Shown here one piece after another: positions 23,387-29,322 of a stretch of 30,515 nucleotides of DNA; the first letter of the stretch is position 1; each line of letters opens with the position of its first letter. Origin of the DNA: UMGS1124 sp964417835 (GTDB lineage: Bacteria; Bacillota_I; Bacilli_A; RF39; UBA660); NCBI GenBank assembly GCA_964417835.1, contig CAYQJD010000009.1:1-30515 (forward strand). Reading direction: 5' to 3'. The notes beneath the pieces are model-generated. The model did no database searches, was not told where the DNA came from, and saw nothing but the letters and a program-made list of their open reading frames with translations. Position numbers and translations under genes: made by a program.

Positions 23387-25195
23387 TTATAATCCTCCAC
23401 CAGATCCAAATGAATCTAATTCTTCTTGTGTTAAAATTACATTTATTCTCATACGTCTGCTACCACAAACAAATAATGCTTCACCTTGGCTGTACCCTTT
23501 AATGCTCTCTTTCTCATTATCATTTAAATCTATTAATTTAGATAAATCTTCTACAGCTTGTTTTTTTAATCCCATAACTAAATAATAAGAAGCATTATCG
23601 AATATTGCTTTTCCATGAACTATAACATTAGGTGCAGCAAAATCAGTTGGTTGTTGAGTAATAATTATAGTTCCTGTGTTATATTTACGACTACGTCTTT
23701 GAACTTGTGCTAAAAATTCTGCACCTAATTCATTTCTTCCTCCCAATAAAACATGAGCTTCATCTACCATCAAAATAGTATTAACAGAAGGATCTAAACA
23801 TAAACCCCAAGCATATTTTAAAATATTAAAGAATAATGCATTCCTAATACTTTCATCACTATTCATAAGTTCTTTTATATTAAATACCATAAAATCACTA
23901 TCTTGAGTAATTGTAGTATGGCCATTAAAATAATATCTTAACTCTTTTACAAAAGGACGAATTTTTAATTCAAGTCTTTCCATTACATCTTTTTCTCTAG
24001 TAGCTTCAGGCATTGATAATAATCTTCCTTTAATAGTACTATATACATCATCAAATGTTGGATAGTCTTTAGATGTAAACTGACTAAAATCCGTATTAAA
24101 ATCAATATTAAATCTCTTATAAGTATCTTGTACTACCTCACTAAACATTGCCAAAACATCTTCTTCCATGTCTGGACTATAATACTTCAAAAAAGCTTTT
24201 AAAGATTGTAGAGTTCTAGTTAAAACCGTATATCCTAAACCTTGTTTAAGTTCTTCTTCATCAGCATCAACTACAACTTCTAACGGATTAATTATACCAA
24301 ATTTGCCACCTTTACCTAAATCAATAAAATCTCCTCCAAAGGTCTTAGTCATTTCTTCTAATTCACCTTCAGGATCTATACAGATTAATTGACAGCCATT
24401 TCTAATGTGAGTTCTTAACATTAATTTAGCCGCTGTAGACTTACCACTACCACTTGTACCTAATATTATCATATTGGCATTATTTCTATTAAACTCTTTT
24501 TTAGTCTGATATAAAAATTGATTAAATAATACTACTCCTCCTGAAAAATCCACTCCAAGCAAAGTTGGTGCAGTAAATTCTCCTCCAGGGTCTTTTATAC
24601 TATCAAATACAAATGGATACATTGCTGCAATTGTAGGACTAGGTATTGGTATACCAACTCTTTCTTCAATATCTTGTTTAGGAAATATAGGAATCATAGA
24701 TTTTAAAACTTTTTCTTGTTCAAACATCATAGGTATTCCACGCATACCTAAAGCATCTAAAAAATTTCTAATTTGCATTTTTTTCATTTGAAGCTCTTCT
24801 CTAGTATCGGCAGATAACATAATATGCATTTGAAAATCAAAAATTCTTGATTGAGTAGCTGCTAACATAGATACAAAACTCTCTAATGATTCATAATCCT
24901 GACGAATACTCTCTTGCATTGTTCTATCATTTTCATGTTGATATCTATCCTTTAAATCTGCAATTTCTTTATTAATCATCTTACTCATTGTACTAAACTC
25001 TATAGGAATATGTTTAATAACAACTTTGACTCCTGGCAAATTTGTTATATTAGATAAAAAACCTGGTCCAATTAATTTTGGATAATCAACAACTGTTAAA
25101 ATAGTAGAATATTTATCACTTATAACAAACTCACTAAAACTTAAATTAAAATCTATCCCTTTAGGAGCTATTTCACTTTTAAAAGTACTAGACAC
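23387..25195 (-). CDS. VirB4/TraE-family T4SS ATPase
   Basis: This is the main energising ATPase of the channel. The 602-residue product has an N-terminal VirB4-type domain (20-200), Walker A GTSGSGKST (246-254), DPEGELEE (274-281), Walker B ILMVDEAHVLL (474-484) and the RRSRKYNTGTIIITQQPTD segment (500-518) found in VirB4 proteins. The start is GTG at 25195 and overlaps the TAG of the upstream gene by 8 bases; GGTGAT stands just before it. The first roughly 185 residues usually joined to VirB4 in relatives such as Tn916 Orf16 seem to be encoded separately upstream. Confidence 0.93.
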   Translation of the reverse strand: MSSTFKSEIAPKGIDFNLSFSEFVISDKYSTILTVVDYPKLIGPGFLSNITNLPGVKVVIKHIPIEFSTMSKMINKEIADLKDRYQHENDRTMQESIRQDYESLESFVSMLAATQSRIFDFQMHIMLSADTREELQMKKMQIRNFLDALGMRGIPMMFEQEKVLKSMIPIFPKQDIEERVGIPIPSPTIAAMYPFVFDSIKDPGGEFTAPTLLGVDFSGGVVLFNQFLYQTKKEFNRNNANMIILGTSGSGKSTAAKLMLRTHIRNGCQLICIDPEGELEEMTKTFGGDFIDLGKGGKFGIINPLEVVVDADEEELKQGLGYTVLTRTLQSLKAFLKYYSPDMEEDVLAMFSEVVQDTYKRFNIDFNTDFSQFTSKDYPTFDDVYSTIKGRLLSMPEATREKDVMERLELKIRPFVKELRYYFNGHTTITQDSDFMVFNIKELMNSDESIRNALFFNILKYAWGLCLDPSVNTILMVDEAHVLLGGRNELGAEFLAQVQRRSRKYNTGTIIITQQPTDFAAPNVIVHGKAIFDNASYYLVMGLKKQAVEDLSKLIDLNDNEKESIKGYSQGEALFVCGSRRMRINVILTQEELDSFGSGGGL

Positions 25196-25745
25196 TACTC
25201 ATCACCGTCCCAAATTCAGTTTTCACATTTCCATTAAAGAAACTATCAAGAATAACTCTCAAATCTTCATCAGTAACCTGTCTAGAATTTAATCCACAAG
25301 TTGCTAAATTACTAATTAAAGTATGAATTCTTTTTTGTAAAACTTCAACCTTTTTATCCCTAAATAAAATATAATATTCGGTATCAACCGCATTAATAGT
25401 TGTACTTCTAAAGCTCTCACCCTTATCAATATCTTGTTTAATAATTTTTCTAATTTGTTGTGATTGCGCATTAGAATACATTAATTGTAATTGAGCTAAA
25501 TACATATTTATATCAACTGGTCTATCACATACTACCAACCAAAATTCATAATCTATAACATTATAAAAATTTCTAAAATTAAATATAATATTATTTTGTT
25601 CTTGATAATCAAGTATAAATATATTTTTAGGTTCAATTCTAATACCAGTAACATAATAATTATTATCTAACTGTATCATTCCATTTTTAATTGTTTTTAT
25701 AGGAACCCAATCCTCAGTATACTTACTTGTATTATTTTTGGCCAC
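25188..25745 (-). CDS. VirB4 N-terminal-domain-like protein
   Basis: The 185-residue product (from GTG 25745, VAKNNTSKYT) contains DWVPIKTIKNGMIQLDNNYY, VTGIRIEPKNIF and YEFWLVVCDRPVDINMYLAQ. These resemble the N-terminal region of Gram-positive VirB4/TraC proteins. It has no P-loop and no transmembrane helix, so it is cytosolic and should act with the ATPase that follows. An in-frame ATG at 25811 would put 80 bases inside the PrgI-like gene. GTG 25745 overlaps that gene by only 14 bases and starts where similarity begins, so I prefer it, although GGAGAGG is 14 bases away. The start is uncertain. Confidence 0.7.
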   Translation of the reverse strand: MAKNNTSKYTEDWVPIKTIKNGMIQLDNNYYVTGIRIEPKNIFILDYQEQNNIIFNFRNFYNVIDYEFWLVVCDRPVDINMYLAQLQLMYSNAQSQQIRKIIKQDIDKGESFRSTTINAVDTEYYILFRDKKVEVLQKRIHTLISNLATCGLNSRQVTDEDLRVILDSFFNGNVKTEFGTVMSSV

Positions 25746-26046
25746 GATTAATACACCATCCTCTCCAAAAATACGTTCTCCTATTCGTAAAATAATGAAA
25801 TACATTCCCAATAAAAGTTCTTATATTATGATGATTAGGAACAGGCAATACTAAAAAGCTACAAATTAATGCTGGCGAAATTATAAAAAACGCCTCTTTC
25901 AAAGTATTTGTTTTTATTAGCATTAAAAGTATAAATGTTACAACAACCCCTGTACAAAATATAATCAAATCAGTCGGATTAAAGAAGCCTAATATTAACA
26001 TAGACTTCTTTGAATTCGCTGGTATTAAATATTGATTATTTCCCAT
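25732..26046 (-). CDS. PrgI/VirB3-like T4SS membrane protein
   Basis: The 104-residue product has two adjacent hydrophobic segments (about 26-44 and 51-68). The second is followed by PVPNHHNIRTFIGNVFHYFT, typical of the PrgI family, the Gram-positive counterpart of VirB3. The N-terminal NPTDLIIFC at the first helix is also family-like. VirB3 partners with VirB4, and as in most such clusters it lies directly upstream of the VirB4 genes. GGAGGAAT stands about 7 bases before the ATG. Confidence 0.85.
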   Translation of the reverse strand: MGNNQYLIPANSKKSMLILGFFNPTDLIIFCTGVVVTFILLMLIKTNTLKEAFFIISPALICSFLVLPVPNHHNIRTFIGNVFHYFTNRRTYFWRGWCINRGQK

Positions 26047-26058
26047 GTTTTATTCCTC

Positions 26059-28308
26059 CTATTTTTTCTCTGATTTTCCATTTCGTTTTACCATTCTACT
26101 ATCAGCTTGTCTCGCCATATATTTTTCATCAACACGTGCAATACTGTGTCTTTGAATTTCTGCCGCTTGCTCTTCTAACAAATCTTTTAAATCCTTTAAA
26201 TCGCTATTATTATCGATACTATTATTGGCAGATCTTGTTGAACCTGAAATTTCCGTTCCATCATCACTGTATCTAGTTCCAACAATTCCTTTAGCTATTT
26301 CACTATTTAAAGATTCAATATTTGCTAATACTGCATTTGCATCGGCTTTACTAAATACTTCAGCCACGCCATTATAGTCTATAATTGGAGCACTTGCACC
26401 ACTGCTATCTTTATGTAACAAATTGTTGAGTAATTCTTCCTGAGTTTTTTTCCTTGCTTTACCTGCATAGGATTCAAACTCTTTATACTTTTGAAAAGCT
26501 TTTTGCCTTTCAGCATCTGTAGAAGCATTGGATATTTGAGCCGCTAAAGCATTTTGATATTTCTTTATATTACTCCAAGTTCCTGATAATATTTTATTTC
26601 CCGCATTATCAACAACATCAATATTAATTTTAGAACTTTCTTTATCAATTTTACTTTCTATAGTCTTATTAATTGCATCAAGCTTTTTCATTAATTCTTC
26701 ATTAGCTTTACGTCTTTCTTCTGAATGGAAAACAGTTTCAATAGATCTATCTCCACTATCTGCACGAGTTTCCATACCTATGGCTCTACGAGCTCTATCA
26801 ATCATTCTTCCTCCGAACGTAGAGCCATTAGCACGTTCTACTCGAGCCGTATCTAATCCTTGTACTGCTTTATCATACCCACTAACAGCTCCTCTAGCAG
26901 CTCCGCTAAAAAATCCACCTATTCTATCTTTAGCATTTTCTCCTGTAGTGGCACCATATATACCTCCTCTAAAAGCATTTACTCCTCCCATAAGTACTTT
27001 ATTTTCAGAAAGTTGTTTACCAGGACTCTTAAGTGCAAGAGTTCCTTTAAAATCAAATAATTCTTTTAGTAATTTTGGTGCATCTTGAGCAAATTTAAGA
27101 ATTCCTAAAATAACTATTGCAGTTGCCAAAGCTTTAATAAAGAAATTCTCACTTCCACTAGTCATACTACGCCACATAGTACTTATTACATCTGGAACTA
27201 AACTTATTGCAAATAATGCAAAATCTATTATAAAAATTCTAATAAACACATCTAAATAAGAATTTAATAAATTATCAAACCACTTTTTATAAACTTTATC
27301 TTTTTGACCTGGAACTATTCTCATCATTACCGGAATTGGAGAAATAAGTTGCAAGAATCCTAATTTAGCTACCCTTACACCAACTTCCATTGTATAACAA
27401 ATAAACATATAAACAGCTAATCCCCCCGCTACAATAGCCATAATCCAATGAAATTCCATACTAGTTTTACTAGAATCAGCTACTATATCTCTTAAAAATG
27501 AATCATTAACAAATGGCCTAATATTTCCAGTATATTTTGACGCTGTTATATCATAAAAATAATTAACACAAATCTTATGATCTTCAGAATCACTCTCAAT
27601 ACTACTATTTCCACCTTGTAAATGTGTTACACATTCAGAAAAATCAAAGTTTGTAGGTCTAAAAAATGCTGAATATAAAGTTGGTGCAATAGAATAAGCA
27701 CCTCTTTGACTAGGAGATAAATCTGTTTTATATTTTTGACAAGCAGTCTTTAACGCATCAGTTTTATCCGTTGTACCCTGTTTCCAAAACTGAAACCAAT
27801 ATTTTTCATTATTATACTCCTCTAATCCATAATCGGAAAAATCACAGCTACAATCATAATCCGTCGCATCACAATTAGTTGAATCACCATCTGTAGATCC
27901 AACTGGTCCTAATATAATTTGAGAAATAATATTAGATTCCAAAACATGACTTTGAAAAATATATAAATAGTTAAATATAGTAGGCAATAAAACAATAATT
28001 GCTAAAGAAATCATAGTTTCTTTTACTATTTTCCCCATTTGCCCTGAACTTTTCTTATCATCAGGATTAATAATCATTAAAATAATATTATACGCAAAAA
28101 TAAATAACATTGCTATTCCCATAACAACATATAATCTACCAGTTATAGTTTCAAAAACCTCAGTACTAAATAAATTTATACTAGCAACTTTTTCATATAC
28201 TTGATATAAAGCACCTATAAAAATATAAATTGCTTCACATATCATTGCCCATAAAGTATTTAAGAGTTCAACAAACCAATTTCCAGCAGCTAAACTAAAT
28301 AAGTTCAT
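26059..28308 (-). CDS. VirB6/TrbL-like polytopic T4SS channel protein with long cytosolic tail
   Basis: The 749-residue protein has about six or seven hydrophobic segments. The first three lie within about 1-130, including LYVVMGIAMLFIFAYNIILM and MISLAIIVLLPTIFNYLYIF. A Cys-rich extracellular loop follows (about 145-280). Further helices lie at about 290-425, with LGFLQLISPIPVMMRIVPG and VFIRIFIIDFALFAISLVPD. The helix block 'ISPIP' is usual in VirB6-like proteins of Gram-positive systems. From about 430 the chain is soluble and charged, with coiled-coil-like helices (Lys/Glu/Ala-rich, about 520-640). I use ATG 28308, because AAGGGGTG stands 5 bases ahead; an in-frame start at 28332 overlaps the upstream gene. 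Confidence 0.82.
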   Translation of the reverse strand: MNLFSLAAGNWFVELLNTLWAMICEAIYIFIGALYQVYEKVASINLFSTEVFETITGRLYVVMGIAMLFIFAYNIILMIINPDDKKSSGQMGKIVKETMISLAIIVLLPTIFNYLYIFQSHVLESNIISQIILGPVGSTDGDSTNCDATDYDCSCDFSDYGLEEYNNEKYWFQFWKQGTTDKTDALKTACQKYKTDLSPSQRGAYSIAPTLYSAFFRPTNFDFSECVTHLQGGNSSIESDSEDHKICVNYFYDITASKYTGNIRPFVNDSFLRDIVADSSKTSMEFHWIMAIVAGGLAVYMFICYTMEVGVRVAKLGFLQLISPIPVMMRIVPGQKDKVYKKWFDNLLNSYLDVFIRIFIIDFALFAISLVPDVISTMWRSMTSGSENFFIKALATAIVILGILKFAQDAPKLLKELFDFKGTLALKSPGKQLSENKVLMGGVNAFRGGIYGATTGENAKDRIGGFFSGAARGAVSGYDKAVQGLDTARVERANGSTFGGRMIDRARRAIGMETRADSGDRSIETVFHSEERRKANEELMKKLDAINKTIESKIDKESSKINIDVVDNAGNKILSGTWSNIKKYQNALAAQISNASTDAERQKAFQKYKEFESYAGKARKKTQEELLNNLLHKDSSGASAPIIDYNGVAEVFSKADANAVLANIESLNSEIAKGIVGTRYSDDGTEISGSTRSANNSIDNNSDLKDLKDLLEEQAAEIQRHSIARVDEKYMARQADSRMVKRNGKSEKK

Positions 28309-28319
28309 TTCATCACCCC

Positions 28320-28673
28320 TTACTCGATACAAACACTACTATTTGTTCCTATTAAATCAAGTAATAAATTTATTAAAACAGGTAAGAAAAATAATAAAAC
28401 TGCATAAACAAATCTCTTAATTAATTTTTGAAATGCCTTCTTTATATCCTTATCATCTTTAGCAGTAATAGCCTTAATAAAATCATACATACTTAATCCA
28501 ATAACAAGTAAAGGAATAACAATCTTCAAAACATTAAATAAATTATTTAAATCAGTTTTTAAATCTCCCATACTATTACAATTAACATCACCATCAGCTA
28601 AAACAATTTTATTAAAACCAAACATAATTAAAAAAGCATAAGCAATATATATATAATTTTTCCTACTCTTCAT
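28320..28673 (-). CDS. VirB2/TrbC-like small membrane protein with signal peptide (copy 2)
   Basis: The 117-residue product starts with a cleavable-looking signal peptide (MKSRKNYIYIAYAFLIMFGF, then VLA-DG). It has two further hydrophobic helices (about 47-68 and 88-107) around a charged loop KAITAKDDKDIKKAFQKLIK. This is the layout of VirB2-type pilin subunits. It aligns clearly with the gene upstream (IPL..I.L.M.DF.KA), so the two are paralogs. GAGGAT lies before the ATG. The stop lies next to the ribosome binding site of the VirB6-like gene. Confidence 0.75.
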   Translation of the reverse strand: MKSRKNYIYIAYAFLIMFGFNKIVLADGDVNCNSMGDLKTDLNNLFNVLKIVIPLLVIGLSMYDFIKAITAKDDKDIKKAFQKLIKRFVYAVLLFFLPVLINLLLDLIGTNSSVCIE

Positions 28674-28714
28674 AAAAAATCCTCATCCTAAAATTCTAGC
28701 ATTTTACAAATATA

Positions 28715-28720
28715 AGTATA
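28715..28720 (-). promoter_or_regulatory. Possible extended -10 promoter of the second VirB2-like gene
   Basis: On the minus strand TGTTATACT carries TG-N-TATACT, an extended -10 form, directly after the T-run of the terminator and about 42 bases before the ATG. No convincing -35 can be set upstream because that place is filled by the T-run. If real, it restarts transcription for the remaining T4SS genes after the terminator. Confidence 0.35.
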
Positions 28721-28722
28721 AC

Positions 28723-28752
28723 AAAAAAAAAAACAACTGTAAAGGTTGTTTT
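28723..28752 (-). terminator. Intrinsic terminator after the first VirB2-like gene
   Basis: Bases 28730-28737 and 28745-28752 form an 8-bp stem with a 7-base loop. On the minus strand it is followed by an uninterrupted run of 11 T (28723-28733, partly in the stem). It stands 4 bases after the stop of the first VirB2-like gene. It would cut most transcripts there, giving more of the first subunit than of the downstream channel parts. Confidence 0.85.
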
Positions 28753-28756
28753 AAGA

Positions 28757-29110
28757 TTATTCTGGACAACTATTAGGATGTAAAAAACATGTTTCGCATA
28801 CTTCAATTTGGTCTTTATCAGTATCATACTCTTTAACAGCCATACTAAATATAAATCCTACTATATTTGGTATAAAAAATATTACTATACCTGCAACCAC
28901 TCTCATTAATAAACGTTTAGTTTGTTTTTTTATTTCATCTTCTTTTTCAGCTACAACTGCTTTTCCAAAATCAAACATACCTAATGCAATAATAATTAAA
29001 GGTATTGCAATTTTGAAGATAAATAACACCCATCCTATTACACGAATTATAGGAGCCATGCTTGTACAAAACTCACCTATATCAGTAGCTCCTAAACTTA
29101 ATATATTCAT
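28757..29110 (-). CDS. VirB2/TrbC-like small membrane protein (copy 1)
   Basis: The 117-residue product has two hydrophobic helices (about 21-43 and 70-91) joined by the charged loop GKAVVAEKEDEIKKQTKRLL. It is clearly related to the next gene, but without a separate signal peptide. The C-terminus carries three Cys (VCETCFLHPNSCPE) that could form a disulfide or bind metal. I chose ATG 29110, which has AAGAGG 5 bases ahead. A frame-consistent ATG at 29212 would run through the promoter and lacks a ribosome binding site. As first gene before a terminator it fits an abundant pilus-like subunit; this is inference. Confidence 0.75.
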   Translation of the reverse strand: MNILSLGATDIGEFCTSMAPIIRVIGWVLFIFKIAIPLIIIALGMFDFGKAVVAEKEDEIKKQTKRLLMRVVAGIVIFFIPNIVGFIFSMAVKEYDTDKDQIEVCETCFLHPNSCPE

Positions 29111-29132
29111 AATACCTCTTCTTTCTATTAAT

Positions 29133-29161
29133 ATTTTAAAAAAATTATAGCATAATGTCAA
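29133..29161 (-). promoter_or_regulatory. Promoter(s) of the T4SS cluster
   Basis: On the minus strand a perfect -35, TTGACA (29156-29161), lies 17 bases from TAAAAT (29133-29138). Inside that spacer there is also TGCTATAAT (TATAAT at 29144-29149), an extended -10 with a perfect hexamer. The two would start transcription about 11 bases apart. Either gives a short leader before ATG 29110. Confidence 0.75.
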
Positions 29162-29218
29162 CCTTATTTTACAGAGCTTTACTAAGAACAAAACTATTAT
29201 TAACAAAATCACTTTTAT

Positions 29219-29270
29219 TTAACTAATATATAGAACTCACATCACCTTAAATATATTTTATATTAGTTAA
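29219..29270 (-). repeat. 12-bp inverted repeat upstream of the T4SS promoter
   Basis: Bases 29219-29230 (TTAACTAATATA) and 29259-29270 are perfect reverse complements with 28 bases between. The loop holds AAGGTGATGTGAG on the minus strand. It lies about 60 bases upstream of the T4SS -35 region and about 30 bases beyond the terminator of the surface gene. It could be a protein-binding site with two half-sites or a second hairpin; nothing further can be said from sequence. Confidence 0.6.
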
Positions 29271-29296
29271 TATTTTTATTCAAGAAAAATACCAAC

Positions 29297-29321
29297 AAAA
29301 AAATATCTTTTTAAGATATCT
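29297..29321 (-). terminator. Intrinsic terminator of the surface protein gene
   Basis: Bases 29301-29309 and 29313-29321 pair as a 9-bp stem (one G-U) with a 3-base loop. It is followed on the minus strand by T7 (29297-29303, overlapping the stem base). It begins 2 bases after the stop codon. It separates the surface gene from the T4SS operon on the same strand. Confidence 0.75.
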
Positions 29322-29322
29322 T

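Noticed and set aside
29111..29212. Longer form of the first VirB2-like protein from ATG 29212
   Set aside because: It would translate the TTGACA/TATAAT promoter region and has no ribosome binding site; ATG 29110 has one.
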